The notes: generated from the letters alone by a model not told the origin. A stretch of 64,000 nt of DNA from an uncultured Burkholderiales bacterium (GCA_946480465.1 CAMLJY010000037.1:1-64000), one strand, 5' to 3'. Positions 8,579-17,428 are shown, counted from the first letter of the stretch. A program made the numbers and translations.

Positions 8579-9343
8579 ATGGACCACATCAAGACCGCGA
8601 CGCTGAATGGCGTCTGCACGATCGAGATTGCGCGCCCCGAGAAGAAGAACGCGCTGACCATGGCGATGTACGAGGCCATGGCCGCCGCCATCAACGCCGC
8701 GGCCACCGACCCCGCCGTGCGGGCGCTGCTGATCACCGGGCAGCCCGGCGTCTTCACCTCCGGCAACGACCTGGAAGACTTCATGCAGCGGCCGCCGCAG
8801 GGCGCAGATTCGCCGGTGTTCCGCTTCATGCAGGCGCTGGTCGCCTTCGAGAAGCCGGTGGTCGCCGCGGTCACCGGCGCCGCGGTGGGCATCGGGACGA
8901 CCCTGCTGCTGCACTGCGACTTCGTCTACGTCAGCGACGAGGCCCGCCTGGCCATGCCCTTCGTCAGCCTGGGCCTGGTGCCGGAGTACGCCTCCAGCCT
9001 GATCCTGCCGCAGCTGATGGGCCACGTGCGGGCGGCAGAAAAGCTGATGCTGGGCGAGCCCTTCACCGGCGCGATGGCGGTGGAATGCGGCATTGCCAAT
9101 GCGGTGCTGCCCGCCACCGAGGTGGTCAACCACGCGCGCCGCATCGCCGAGCGCTTCAACGGCCTGCCGCCCGGCGCGGTGCGTGACACCAAGCGCCTGA
9201 TGCGCGCGGCCGGCAAGGCCGCCATCAACCAGACCATCGCCACCGAAGGCGAGATCTTCGGTGCCCGCCTGCGCAGCCCGGAGGCGATGGAAGCCTTCCA
9301 GGCCTTCTTCCAGAAGCGCAAGCCCGACTTCTCGAAGTTCTGA
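8579..9343 (+). CDS. enoyl-CoA hydratase/isomerase family protein
   Basis: A 254-residue single-domain crotonase. The oxyanion-hole segments are TSGNDLEDFM around residues 60-69 and VTGAAVGIGTTLLLHCD around residues 99-115. The second catalytic Glu usual in hydratases (family position near 144) is not obvious, so isomerase or another crotonase activity is possible. The start at ATG 8579 follows a GGAG site; a long frame open further upstream overlaps the hydrolase gene and is not used. It probably handles substrates that the large bifunctional enzyme does not. Confidence 0.88.
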   Translation: MDHIKTATLNGVCTIEIARPEKKNALTMAMYEAMAAAINAAATDPAVRALLITGQPGVFTSGNDLEDFMQRPPQGADSPVFRFMQALVAFEKPVVAAVTGAAVGIGTTLLLHCDFVYVSDEARLAMPFVSLGLVPEYASSLILPQLMGHVRAAEKLMLGEPFTGAMAVECGIANAVLPATEVVNHARRIAERFNGLPPGAVRDTKRLMRAAGKAAINQTIATEGEIFGARLRSPEAMEAFQAFFQKRKPDFSKF

Positions 9344-9368
9344 CGCGCCAAGACAGAGGAGACGACAC

Positions 9369-10205
9369 ATGGAACGCAGCCTGAAGGGCAAGACCCTCTT
9401 CGTCACCGGCGCCTCGCGCGGCATCGGCCTGGCCATCGCCACGCGCGCCGCGCGCGACGGCGCCAACATCATCCTGGTGGCCAAGACCACCGAGCCCAAC
9501 CCGAAGCTGCCCGGCACGCTGGGCAGCGCGGCGGCCGAGATCGAGGCCGCGGGCGGCCAGGCGCTGCAGGTGCCCACCGACATCCGCGATGAAGAAGCCG
9601 TGGCCCGCGCCGTGGCCGCCGGCATCGAGCGCTTCGGCGGCATCGACATCCTGGTGAACAACGCCAGTGCGATCAACCTGACGCCCACGGCCGCCACGCC
9701 GATGAAGCGCTTCGACCTGATGATGGGCGTGAACGCGCGCGGCACCTACTGCTGCACCCAGGCCTGCCTGCCCGCGCTGACGGCCTCGGCCAAGGCCGGC
9801 CGCAACCCGCACGTGCTGACCATGTCGCCGCCCTTGAGCATGAAGGACCACTGGTTCGCGCCGCACGTGGCCTACACCATGGCCAAGTACGGCATGAGCA
9901 TGTGCACGCTGGGCCATGCGCGCGAGTTCAAGAAGCTGGGCATCGCGGTGAACAGCCTGTGGCCGCGCACCGCCATCGCCACCGCGGCACTGCAGATGAT
10001 TCCCGGCGTGGACACCAACAAGTGCCGCACGCCGGAGATCCTGTCCGACGCCGCCCACCTGATCCTGACCAGCGACGCGGCGACGACCACCGGCAACTTC
10101 TTCATCGACGACACGCTGCTGGCGGAGCACGGCGTCACGGACTTCGACCGTTATGCGGTCGTGCCCGGCACCAAGGACCTCATCCCCGACTTCTTCGTCG
10201 ACTGA
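9369..10205 (+). CDS. SDR family NAD(P)-dependent oxidoreductase
   Basis: A 278-residue short-chain dehydrogenase. The cofactor motif TGASRGIG is at residues 13-20, the NNAS motif follows near residue 97, and the catalytic pair is Tyr169/Lys173 in YTMAKYG. It resembles the HSDL2-like subgroup found with lipid-metabolism genes. A GAGGAG site sits just upstream of ATG 9369. Its stop TGA overlaps the ATG of the next gene (TGATG), so the two are translationally coupled. The substrate is unknown. Confidence 0.88.
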   Translation: MERSLKGKTLFVTGASRGIGLAIATRAARDGANIILVAKTTEPNPKLPGTLGSAAAEIEAAGGQALQVPTDIRDEEAVARAVAAGIERFGGIDILVNNASAINLTPTAATPMKRFDLMMGVNARGTYCCTQACLPALTASAKAGRNPHVLTMSPPLSMKDHWFAPHVAYTMAKYGMSMCTLGHAREFKKLGIAVNSLWPRTAIATAALQMIPGVDTNKCRTPEILSDAAHLILTSDAATTTGNFFIDDTLLAEHGVTDFDRYAVVPGTKDLIPDFFVD

Positions 10206-10735
10206 TGGGCCCGCGCGCCCTGCTGCTGGCCTGCTGCGCCGCCTTGCTGGCTGGCTGCAACACGCTGTCGGAGAAGGAATGCCGCAGCGCCGACTGGGCA
10301 GCCATCGGCCGCAAGGACGGTGGCGCCGGCTACACGGCGGACCGGCTCGACGCCCACGCCAAGGCCTGCGGCGAGATCGGCATCGTGCCCGATGGCCGCG
10401 CCTACGCCCGCGGCCGCGAGCAGGGCCTGGGCAGCTATTGCCAGCCCTCCGTCGGCCGCAGCAAAGGCGCCGAGGGCGCCAGCTACCACGGCGTCTGCAC
10501 CGGGCCGGCCGAGGCTGCCTTTCTGCGCGGCTACAGCATCGGCAAGCAGATCCACGAGCTGAAGAAACTGCAGGACAGCAACCGCCGCCAGCGCAAGGAG
10601 CTGACCGACCAGCTCGCGAAGAAGGACATCAAGGAAGACGAGAGCAAGCGCATCCGGCGCGAGCTGGGCCGCCTGGACGAGGACGACCGCCGGCTGCAGC
10701 GGCTGGTGGAGCAGGCCTACCAGATCCCGCTTTGA
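10205..10735 (+). CDS. DUF2799 family lipoprotein
   Basis: A 176-residue putative lipoprotein: signal peptide MGPRALLLACCAALLAGC with lipobox LAGC, then a DUF2799-type region (KECRSADWAAIGRKDGGAGY) and a charged helical tail of about 60 residues (residues 115-170) likely to form a coiled coil. Four further Cys in the mature part may pair. Family function is unknown; the envelope location is inferred from the signal. It is coupled to the upstream SDR gene by a TGATG junction and closes the cassette; the next gene is on the opposite strand. Confidence 0.8.
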   Translation: MGPRALLLACCAALLAGCNTLSEKECRSADWAAIGRKDGGAGYTADRLDAHAKACGEIGIVPDGRAYARGREQGLGSYCQPSVGRSKGAEGASYHGVCTGPAEAAFLRGYSIGKQIHELKKLQDSNRRQRKELTDQLAKKDIKEDESKRIRRELGRLDEDDRRLQRLVEQAYQIPL

Positions 10736-10740
10736 AGGCC

Positions 10741-10753
10741 GCGGCGGTGCCGC
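10741..10753. terminator. small hairpin between convergent genes
   Basis: GCGGC-GGT-GCCGC followed by a pyrimidine-rich stretch, in the 30 bp between the convergent DUF2799 and P450 genes. It may end either transcript, but it lacks a true T-run. Confidence 0.35.
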
Positions 10754-10765
10754 TTCTCGTCTCCG

Positions 10766-12283
10766 TCATCGCTTCACCAGCCTGAGCCGGACACCACCAC
10801 GCGGCCGCAGGGTCACGTTCAGCTCCGGCTCGGCCGGCGGCGCGCCGGGCGGCAGGCCCAGGCTGCAGCGCTGCAAGAGCATCGCGGCGATCAGCACCAT
10901 CTCCTGCATCGCGAAGTGCTGGCCGATGCACACCCGCGGCCCGGTGCCGAAAGGCATCCAGGCACCGCGCGGCGGCGGCGCGGCATCGGGCAGGAAGCGC
11001 TCGGGCCGGAAGGCTTCCGGTTCGGGGAAGGACCGCGCATCGCGCTGCAGCACCCAGGGCGTGATGCGCAGCATGGTGCCGCGCCGCACGGTGTAGCCCT
11101 GCACCTTCAGGTCCGCGGTGGCGCGGCGCGTGAGCACGGCGGCAATGGGCGGGTACAGCCGCATCGCCTCCTTCAGCGTCGCCAGCAGCCAAGGCAGCGC
11201 GGCCATGTCGTCCGGCCCGGGGTCGCGGCCGGCCAGCACCGCATCCACCTCGGCCTGCGCGCGCTCGGCGGCGGCCGGGTGGTCGGCCAGCAGGCGGCTC
11301 CACCACAGCAGCGCCGTGGCCGATGTCTCGAAGCCGGCCTGGAAGCTGACCATGCACTGGTCGAACACCTCCTGCGCGCTCAGCGGCTCACCGCTGGCCT
11401 GCGGCCCCTCGGTGTCGCGCAGTTCCAGCAGCAGGGCCAGCAGGTCGTCGCGTGGCACGTCGGCGTCACCCGCGGCCAGCGCGGCACGGCGTTCGTCGAT
11501 GTGGCGCCCGATCAACCCGCGCAGCCGACGCAGCGCCTGCCGCTTCGCCGCCTTGCCGGGCAGCGGCAGCCAGTCGGGCAGTGTGAAGGGGCGGAACATC
11601 TCGCGCAGCGCCAGCTGCGACAACACCTGCACCGCCTGCGTCGCCTCGCGTGCATCGGCCGCCGCGCTGCGGCTGAACAGCACGCGCAGGATCACGTCCA
11701 TCGCCAGCGTGGAGAACAGCGCGTCCATGTCCACGTCGGCCGTGCTGCCGGACGGGCCGGCGGGCAGGGCCTGCGCCAGCGCGGGGCGGATGGCCTCCAC
11801 CATCAGCCGCGCATGGCCCGCCACGCGGCGCGGCGTGAAGGCCGGCTGCAGCATGCGCCGCTGGCGCTGCCAGAGTGCGCCCTCGGTCGTCAGCACGCTC
11901 TGGCCGAAGACCTGCTCGAAGACCTCGACGCCCCGCTCCCAACGCACGAGGTGAGCGGCCTGGTCCACCAGCACCTCGCGCACCGCTTCGGGCGCGAAGA
12001 GGTCGATGCTGTGGAAGTGCAGCAATCGCATGCCGACGATGTCGCCATGATCGCGCTGCAGTCCGGCGGTGAAGCCCAGGTAGTCGCGCTGCATCGCACG
12101 CAGCAGCGGAAGGCCCCACCACCGGTATGGCGGCCCAGGCGGCCGGGCGGTGGGATCGCGGTCGAATGGGCCGGTGGAAGGACCGGTGGAAGGACCGGTG
12201 GAAAGGCCGGCGGAGGGGCCGGCGGAGGGGCCGGCGCGGGGGCTCCGCGCAGGCGCGGACGTCGTGGTTTGCATGGCCTGCAT
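10766..12283 (-). CDS. cytochrome P450
   Basis: A 505-residue P450. The haem-ligating motif FGTGPRVCIGQHFA puts the axial thiolate at Cys452; the I-helix oxygen-binding region is AGFETSATALLWW and the ExxR motif is in LKEAMRLYPP. A Pro/Arg-rich hinge (TARPPGPPYRWW) precedes the catalytic domain. The first 40 residues are an unusual Gly-Pro-Ser/Ala/Thr repeat encoded by 12-bp tandem units. No membrane anchor is seen, so it is soluble and needs separate redox partners, which are not in the window. The substrate is unknown; fatty-acid hydroxylation is one guess from the neighbouring cassette. It is divergent from an AraC-type gene 64 bp away. Confidence 0.9.
   Translation of the reverse strand: MQAMQTTTSAPARSPRAGPSAGPSAGLSTGPSTGPSTGPFDRDPTARPPGPPYRWWGLPLLRAMQRDYLGFTAGLQRDHGDIVGMRLLHFHSIDLFAPEAVREVLVDQAAHLVRWERGVEVFEQVFGQSVLTTEGALWQRQRRMLQPAFTPRRVAGHARLMVEAIRPALAQALPAGPSGSTADVDMDALFSTLAMDVILRVLFSRSAAADAREATQAVQVLSQLALREMFRPFTLPDWLPLPGKAAKRQALRRLRGLIGRHIDERRAALAAGDADVPRDDLLALLLELRDTEGPQASGEPLSAQEVFDQCMVSFQAGFETSATALLWWSRLLADHPAAAERAQAEVDAVLAGRDPGPDDMAALPWLLATLKEAMRLYPPIAAVLTRRATADLKVQGYTVRRGTMLRITPWVLQRDARSFPEPEAFRPERFLPDAAPPPRGAWMPFGTGPRVCIGQHFAMQEMVLIAAMLLQRCSLGLPPGAPPAEPELNVTLRPRGGVRLRLVKR
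12169..12240. repeat. six 12-bp tandem repeats in P450 N-terminal codons
   Basis: Six imperfect copies of a 12-bp unit (consensus GACCGGTGGAAG, drifting to GGCCGGCGGAGG). Read on the minus strand they encode the tetrapeptide series Gly-Pro-Ser-Ala/Thr at the start of the P450. The repeat keeps frame, so changes in copy number alter only the length of the leader. Confidence 0.85.
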
Positions 12284-12309
12284 GGTCGCCGCGGCGCCGG
12301 TTCACGGTC

Positions 12310-12340
12310 TTGAACGAATCCGACATCGCCCCCCTACACT
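12310..12340 (+). promoter_or_regulatory. candidate promoter of the AraC-type gene, possibly leaderless
   Basis: TTGAAC at 12310-12315 and TACACT at 12335-12340, spacing 19 bp. The -10 ends only 7 bp before the ATG at 12348, so transcription would begin at or next to the start codon. Confidence 0.45.
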
Positions 12341-12347
12341 GGCGGCC

Positions 12348-13235
12348 ATGGACGAGCCTGCCCCCGTCTCGGCCGCCGTCAACCGCCTGTGGACGCCGCG
12401 GCTGTCGCTGTCCGCCTGCACCCGCGGCGTGATGCTGCGCGACACACGCGGGCTCTCGCTCTCGCCCGCGCAGCGCCTGACCTACTTCCCGGCATCACCG
12501 CTGTGCGCGGTGCACGTGACCTTCGAAGGCGAGGCGGAACTCCTGCGCGGCTTTCCCGACCGCCCGGCGCGGCTGGACGACCCGCGCGAACCGCTGCCCA
12601 GCGGCCTGGTGCTGGTCGGACCGCACACGCAGCCCACCGCTTGCTGGAACCCGGGCCCGGTGCACGTGCTGTCGCTGGTGCTGATGCCCGATGCGCTGCA
12701 GTTGCTGACCGGCCTGGAACCGGCGGCGCTGGTGAACCGCGTGGTCGACGCGAGCACGCTGCTGCCGGCCGAGTGGCGATGGCTGTTCGGGGGCCTGGCT
12801 GCCTTGCCCGACGCCGATGCACAGGTGCAGCGGCTGCAGGATTTCCTGGACCCGCGCTGGCAGGCCGTGCGTCCGAAGCAGGCCCTGCAAGGCCACCGCT
12901 ACGCCGACTGGGCGCAGGGCCTGGCGATGCGCGCCGCCCAGTCGTCTGCCGGGCGCAGCCTGCGCCAGATGGAACGCCGCATCAAGGCCTGGGCTGGCCA
13001 GCCGATGCGCGAGCTGCAGAGCCTGGGCCGCATCGAACAGGCCTTCTTCACGGTGGCCAGGGCCGCGGACGACGAGCGCGTGCGCTGGGCCGAGGTGGCC
13101 GCCGACACCGGCTATGCCGACCAATCGCACCTCAGCCGCTCCACGCGCCGCGTGACGGGCTTCGCTCCGGACGAACTGCGGCGACGGATCCGGGACGAGG
13201 AGCCGTTCTGGCTCTACCGCCTGTGGGGCGCCTGA
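12348..13235 (+). CDS. AraC family (helix-turn-helix) transcriptional regulator
   Basis: A 295-residue regulator: an N-terminal sensor half with a cupin-like beta-rich pattern and a C-terminal AraC-type DNA-binding half, in which the second helix-turn-helix contains WAEVAADTGYADQSHLSRSTRRVTG. ATG 12348 is chosen because a good -10 lies 7 bp before it and upstream codons merely mirror the P450 repeats. It is divergent from the P450 and may control it. It converges on a thioesterase gene 13 bp away. The effector is unknown. Confidence 0.82.
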   Translation: MDEPAPVSAAVNRLWTPRLSLSACTRGVMLRDTRGLSLSPAQRLTYFPASPLCAVHVTFEGEAELLRGFPDRPARLDDPREPLPSGLVLVGPHTQPTACWNPGPVHVLSLVLMPDALQLLTGLEPAALVNRVVDASTLLPAEWRWLFGGLAALPDADAQVQRLQDFLDPRWQAVRPKQALQGHRYADWAQGLAMRAAQSSAGRSLRQMERRIKAWAGQPMRELQSLGRIEQAFFTVARAADDERVRWAEVAADTGYADQSHLSRSTRRVTGFAPDELRRRIRDEEPFWLYRLWGA

Positions 13236-13248
13236 GGGTCCTTGCGCT

Positions 13249-13677
13249 TCAGCGCGGCACCGGCCGCGGCTTGCCCTCGTTGTCGATGGCGACGTAGGTG
13301 AGGTTGGCCTCGGTCACCTTCACCACCTGCAGGTTGGCCGGGTTGCGCTCGGCGATGACCGAGACGTGCACGGTGATGGAGGTGTTGCCGATGCGCTCGA
13401 CCTTCGAATAAAAGCTGACCAGGTCGCCCACCGACACCGGCTGCTTGAAGACGAACTGGTTGACCGCCACGGTGGCGATGCGGCCCTTGGCGATGCGCAT
13501 CGGCAGCACCGCGCCGGCCAGGTCCACGTGGGCCATCAGCCAGCCGCCGAAGATGTCGCCATTGCCGTTCACGTCGGCGGGCATCGGCATGACGCGCAGC
13601 ACCAGTTCACTGCCGTCGGGCAAACTGCTGGGCCCCGTCAGTGCGGCCGGTACAGCGGGACTTGTGGGCTCGGTCAT
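13249..13677 (-). CDS. acyl-CoA thioesterase (hotdog fold, YciA-like)
   Basis: A 142-residue single hotdog-domain thioesterase. The family segment NGDIFGGWLMAHVDLAGAV carries the conserved Asp in the substrate helix, followed by VNQFVFKQPVSVGDLVSFY. YciA-type enzymes hydrolyse a wide range of acyl-CoAs and form hexamers in the cytosol. It is divergent from the ABC exporter gene, 39 bp away, and fits the acyl-CoA theme of the preceding 13 kb. Confidence 0.88.
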   Translation of the reverse strand: MTEPTSPAVPAALTGPSSLPDGSELVLRVMPMPADVNGNGDIFGGWLMAHVDLAGAVLPMRIAKGRIATVAVNQFVFKQPVSVGDLVSFYSKVERIGNTSITVHVSVIAERNPANLQVVKVTEANLTYVAIDNEGKPRPVPR

Positions 13678-13716
13678 TCACCTTCACCTGCATTCGATTC
13701 GATCCCGGCATTCTCC

Positions 13717-15570
13717 ATGCGACGCTCCGCCAGCTCTTCAGCCAGCCCCTCCAGCCTGCCCCAGCCCGCCGCGCCCGGCGAACCGCGTTCCGACTGGGCC
13801 ACGCTGCGCAAGCTGCTGCCCTACCTGTGGCAGTACCGCTGGCGCGTGGCGCTCGTGCTGTTGTTCCTGGTGGCGGCCAAGGGCGCGAACGTCAGCGTGC
13901 CCATCCTGCTGAAGCACCTGGTCGACGCGCTGGACCTGAAGCCGGGCGACCTGCGCGCGGTGCTGGTGGTGCCGGTGGGCCTGCTGATGGCCTATGCCGG
14001 GCTGCGGCTGTCGACCTCGGTGTTCACCGAGCTGCGCGAGCTGGTCTTCGCCAAGGTCTCCTTCGGCGCCGCGCGGCAGATCGCGCTGCAGGTCTTCAAG
14101 CACCTGCACGAGCTGAGCCTGCGCTTCCACCTGGAACGCCAGACCGGCGGCCTCTCGCGCGACATCGAGCGCGGCACGCGCGCGCTGCAGTCCCTCGTCT
14201 CCTACTCGCTCTACACCATCCTGCCCACGCTGATCGAGGTGCTGCTGGTGCTGGGCATCCTGGGCTGGCGCTTCGACTGGGGCTACGTGTGGATCACGCT
14301 GGGCGCGCTGGCGGCCTACACGGTCTTCACCATCACCGTCACCGAATGGCGCACGCGCTTCCGGCGCGAGATGAACGAGCTGGACTCGAAGGCGCACACC
14401 CGCGCCATCGACGCGCTGCTGAACTACGAGACGGTCAAGTACTTCAACAACGAGGCCTTCGAGGCCGCGCGCTACGACCAGGGCCTGGAAGCCTACCGGC
14501 GCGCGCAACTGAAGTCGCAGACCACCTTGTCGCTGCTGAACACCGGCCAGCAGCTGATCATCGCCTTGAGCCTGGTGGCCATGCTGTGGCGCGCCACGCA
14601 AGGCGTGGTGGACGGGCGGCTGACGCTGGGCGACCTGGTGATGATCAACGCGTTCTTGATCCAGCTCTACATCCCGCTCAATTTCCTGGGCGTGCTGTAC
14701 CGTGAGGTGAAGCAGAGCCTGACGGACCTGGAGCGCATGTTCGGCCTGCTGGAACGCGAACGCGAGGTGGCCGATGCGCCCGGTGCGCCGGACCTGGCCG
14801 TGCGCGAAGGCACCGTGCGCTTCGAGCACGTGAGCTTCGCCTACGACCCCGCGCGGCCCATCCTGCACGACGTGAGCTTCGAGGTGCCGGCGGGCAAGAC
14901 GGTGGCGGTGGTCGGCGCCTCCGGCGCCGGCAAAAGCACCCTGGCGCGGCTGCTGTACCGCTTCTACGACGTCAGCGGCGGCCGCATCACCATCGACGGC
15001 CAGGACATCCGCCAGGTGACGCAGGGCAGCCTGCGCCGGGCCATCGGCATCGTGCCGCAGGACACCGTGCTGTTCAACGACACCGTGGGCTACAACATCG
15101 GCTACGGCCGCGCCGGCGCCACGCCGGCCGAGGTGGAAGCGGCGGCCAAGGCCGCGCACATCCACGGCTTCATCGCTTCCACGCCGGCGGGCTACGAGAC
15201 CGTGGTCGGCGAGCGCGGGCTCAAGCTCTCCGGCGGCGAGAAGCAGCGCGTCGCCATCGCCCGCACCTTGCTCAAGAACCCGCCGGTCCTGATCTTCGAC
15301 GAGGCCACCTCGGCGCTGGATTCGGCCAACGAACGCGCGATCCAGGCGGAGCTGAAGAGCGCCGCGCAGGGCAAGACCGCGCTGGTGATCGCGCACCGGC
15401 TGTCCACCGTGGCGGATGCCCACCGCATCGTCGTGCTCGATGGTGGCCGCGTCGCGGAAACCGGCACGCATGCCGAGCTGCTGGCGGCCGATGGCCGCTA
15501 CGCGCGCATGTGGCGGCTGCAGCAGAACGCCGCGGACGCTGCCCATTCATCCACGCAATCTCCCGTATAG
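13717..15570 (+). CDS. ABC exporter, fused permease and ATPase (Atm1/HMT-like)
   Basis: A 617-residue half-transporter. Residues 40-330 form a six-helix exporter membrane domain with the Atm1-type segments RFHLERQTGGLSRDIERGT and NYETVKYFNNE. The C-terminal ATPase has Walker A GASGAGKST, signature LSGGEKQR and Walker B VLIFDEATSALD, all intact. Such proteins work as homodimers in the inner membrane. Atm1-like relatives move glutathione or metal-thiol conjugates; the substrate here is inferred only from that likeness. ATG 13717 lies at the end of the divergent spacer; in-frame upstream codons overlap the thioesterase gene and are rejected. Confidence 0.9.
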   Translation: MRRSASSSASPSSLPQPAAPGEPRSDWATLRKLLPYLWQYRWRVALVLLFLVAAKGANVSVPILLKHLVDALDLKPGDLRAVLVVPVGLLMAYAGLRLSTSVFTELRELVFAKVSFGAARQIALQVFKHLHELSLRFHLERQTGGLSRDIERGTRALQSLVSYSLYTILPTLIEVLLVLGILGWRFDWGYVWITLGALAAYTVFTITVTEWRTRFRREMNELDSKAHTRAIDALLNYETVKYFNNEAFEAARYDQGLEAYRRAQLKSQTTLSLLNTGQQLIIALSLVAMLWRATQGVVDGRLTLGDLVMINAFLIQLYIPLNFLGVLYREVKQSLTDLERMFGLLEREREVADAPGAPDLAVREGTVRFEHVSFAYDPARPILHDVSFEVPAGKTVAVVGASGAGKSTLARLLYRFYDVSGGRITIDGQDIRQVTQGSLRRAIGIVPQDTVLFNDTVGYNIGYGRAGATPAEVEAAAKAAHIHGFIASTPAGYETVVGERGLKLSGGEKQRVAIARTLLKNPPVLIFDEATSALDSANERAIQAELKSAAQGKTALVIAHRLSTVADAHRIVVLDGGRVAETGTHAELLAADGRYARMWRLQQNAADAAHSSTQSPV

Positions 15571-15591
15571 CGACCCGCGCAGGCCCACCGC

Positions 15592-15597
15592 TAGACT
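15592..15597 (+). promoter_or_regulatory. candidate -10 element, leaderless LysR gene
   Basis: TAGACT ends 6 bp before the GTG at 15604, so a transcript from it would start at or next to the start codon. No clear -35 is visible. Confidence 0.4.
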
Positions 15598-15603
15598 CCC
15601 CGC

Positions 15604-16515
15604 GTGGAAACCAAGTGGCTCGAAGACTTCGTCAGCCTGGCCGAGACGCGCAGCTTCTCGCGCTCGGCCCAGCTAAGGCACGTGACGCAACCGGCGTTCT
15701 CGCGCCGCATCCAGGCGCTGGAGGCCTGGGCCGGCATCGACCTCGTCGACCGATCGTCCTACCCCACGCGCCTGACCAGCGCCGGTGAAACCCTGCACGC
15801 CCAGGCGCTGGAGATCCTGACCGCACTGCAGTCGGCCCGCAACCTGATGCGCTCGCACCGCGCCAGCGGGCAGGACGTCATCGAGTTCGCGGTGCCGCAC
15901 ACGCTGGCCTTCACCTTCTTCCCGCACTGGCTGATGTCGCTGCGCGGCCGCTTCGGCTCGGTGAAGACCCGGCTCATCGCGCTGAACGTGCACGATGCCG
16001 TGCTGCGCCTGACCGAAGGCGGCTGCGACCTGCTGATCGCCTACCACCACCCCTCTCAACCGCTGCAGCTGAGCCCGGACCGCTACGAGATGCTGTCGCT
16101 CGGCCAGGAAACCCTGGCCGCCTACGCCAAGGCCGACGCCGCCGGCCAGCCGATGTTCCGCCTGACCACCGGCAGCGTGCCGGCACCGCTGCTGGCCTAC
16201 GCCTCGGGCGCTTACATGGGCCACATGGTCGAACAGATCATCCGCCAGATGCCCACGCCGCCGGCGCTGGAGACCATCTACGAGACCGACATGTCCGAAG
16301 GCCTGAAGGCGATGGCGCTGGAAGGCCACGGCCTCGCCTTCCTGCCGGCCAGTTCGGTGCGCAAGGAGCTGAAGGCCAAGCGCCTGGTGGCTGCCTCGGC
16401 ACCCGGCGTCGGCGAGCTGACGATGGAAGTGCGCATCTACCGCGAGCGGGCCGAAGTGGCGCGGCATGCCAAGCCGGTGGCGCAGGCGTTGTGGGAGTTC
16501 CTGCGCAGTTCGTGA
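15604..16515 (+). CDS. LysR family transcriptional regulator, HypT-like
   Basis: A 303-residue LysR regulator. The N-terminal winged helix-turn-helix (METKWLEDFVSLAETRSFSR, then QPAFSRRIQALE) and the C-terminal effector domain with YMGHMVEQIIRQ and GHGLAFLPASSV resemble E. coli HypT/YjiE, a hypochlorite-response regulator. That likeness is from memory and does not prove the same signal. The GTG start is supported by the immediately upstream -10. It points toward the amino-acid transporter operon and converges on aapP, so a regulatory link to that operon is possible but not shown. Confidence 0.85.
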   Translation: METKWLEDFVSLAETRSFSRSAQLRHVTQPAFSRRIQALEAWAGIDLVDRSSYPTRLTSAGETLHAQALEILTALQSARNLMRSHRASGQDVIEFAVPHTLAFTFFPHWLMSLRGRFGSVKTRLIALNVHDAVLRLTEGGCDLLIAYHHPSQPLQLSPDRYEMLSLGQETLAAYAKADAAGQPMFRLTTGSVPAPLLAYASGAYMGHMVEQIIRQMPTPPALETIYETDMSEGLKAMALEGHGLAFLPASSVRKELKAKRLVAASAPGVGELTMEVRIYRERAEVARHAKPVAQALWEFLRSS

Positions 16516-16562
16516 ATGCGCACAGGACCTCGGCATCGGGTGGACCGCCTCGGGCCGTACCC

Positions 16563-16579
16563 AGCGGCCCCAGGCCGCT
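16563..16579. terminator. hairpin between convergent LysR and aapP genes
   Basis: A 7-bp stem AGCGGCC/GGCCGCT with a 3-nt loop lies in the 96-bp convergent spacer. There is no T-run, so intrinsic termination is only a possibility. Confidence 0.35.
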
Positions 16580-16611
16580 CGAGCGCCGGCAGTGCCTGAC
16601 AACCGCGGGAG

Positions 16612-17358
16612 TCAGTGCCCCAGGATCTTGGACAGGAAATCCTTCGTCCGCTCGCTTTTCGGGTTATCGAAGAACTCGTGCGGCGAGTTCTGCTCGACGA
16701 TCTGCCCCTGGTCCATGAAGATCACTCGGTCGGCCACGGCTTTCGCAAAACCCATCTCGTGCGTTACGCACAGCATGGTGATGCCCTGGCCGGCCAGCTC
16801 GATCATCACGTCGAGCACCTCCTTGATCATCTCCGGGTCCAGCGCCGAGGTCGGTTCGTCGAACAGCATGATCTTGGGCGTCAGGCACAGCGCCCGCGCA
16901 ATCGCCACCCGCTGCTGCTGGCCGCCCGAGAGCTGAAGCGGGTACTTCAGCGCCTGCTCGGCGATGCGCACGCGCTTCAACTGCACCATCGCGCGTTCTT
17001 CCGCCTCCTTGCGCGGCATCTTGCCCACCCACATCGGCGCCAGCGTCAGGTTCTCCAGCACCGTGAGGTGCGGGAACAGGTTGAACTGCTGGAACACCAT
17101 GCCGACCTGCTTGCGGATCTTCTCCACCGCCTTCACGTCGTCGCTCAGCTCGATGCCATCGACCCGCAGCGTGCCTTCCTGGTGCTCCTCCAGCCGGTTG
17201 ATGCAGCGGATCAGCGTGGACTTGCCGGAGCCCGAAGGACCGCAGATGACGATGCGCTCGCCGCGGGCGACGTTCAGGTCGATGTCACGCAGCACGTGGA
17301 AGTTGTTCCCGTACCACTTGTTGACCTTCTCGAACGAGATGATGGATTCGGTCGCCAT
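16612..17358 (-). CDS. aapP: amino-acid ABC transporter ATP-binding protein
   Basis: A 248-residue ATPase of the polar amino-acid importer family, cytoplasmic motor of the transporter encoded upstream. It has Walker [10 protein letters not shown] (about residues 40-48), signature LSGGQQQR, Walker [15 protein letters not shown] and the switch His in CVTHEMGFA. It closely resembles AapP/GltL-type proteins. It is the last gene of the operon (order aapJ, aapQ, aapM, orphan, aapP on the minus strand). The 70-bp gap and the foreign-looking gene before it separate it from aapM, which is unusual. Confidence 0.92.
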   Translation of the reverse strand: MATESIISFEKVNKWYGNNFHVLRDIDLNVARGERIVICGPSGSGKSTLIRCINRLEEHQEGTLRVDGIELSDDVKAVEKIRKQVGMVFQQFNLFPHLTVLENLTLAPMWVGKMPRKEAEERAMVQLKRVRIAEQALKYPLQLSGGQQQRVAIARALCLTPKIMLFDEPTSALDPEMIKEVLDVMIELAGQGITMLCVTHEMGFAKAVADRVIFMDQGQIVEQNSPHEFFDNPKSERTKDFLSKILGH

Positions 17359-17428
17359 GGCTTCCTAACGTCCGGCGCAAGTGGCAACTTGCTGTGAGAC
17401 GCGCCCTCGACGCAGGGATACAGAGGAA

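Noticed and set aside
12169..12240. CRISPR-like array
   Set aside because: The 12-bp units are contiguous, without spacers, and lie inside a gene.
12150..12347. N-terminal extension of the AraC-type gene
   Set aside because: The extra codons are the reverse complement of the P450 repeat region and lie upstream of a good promoter.
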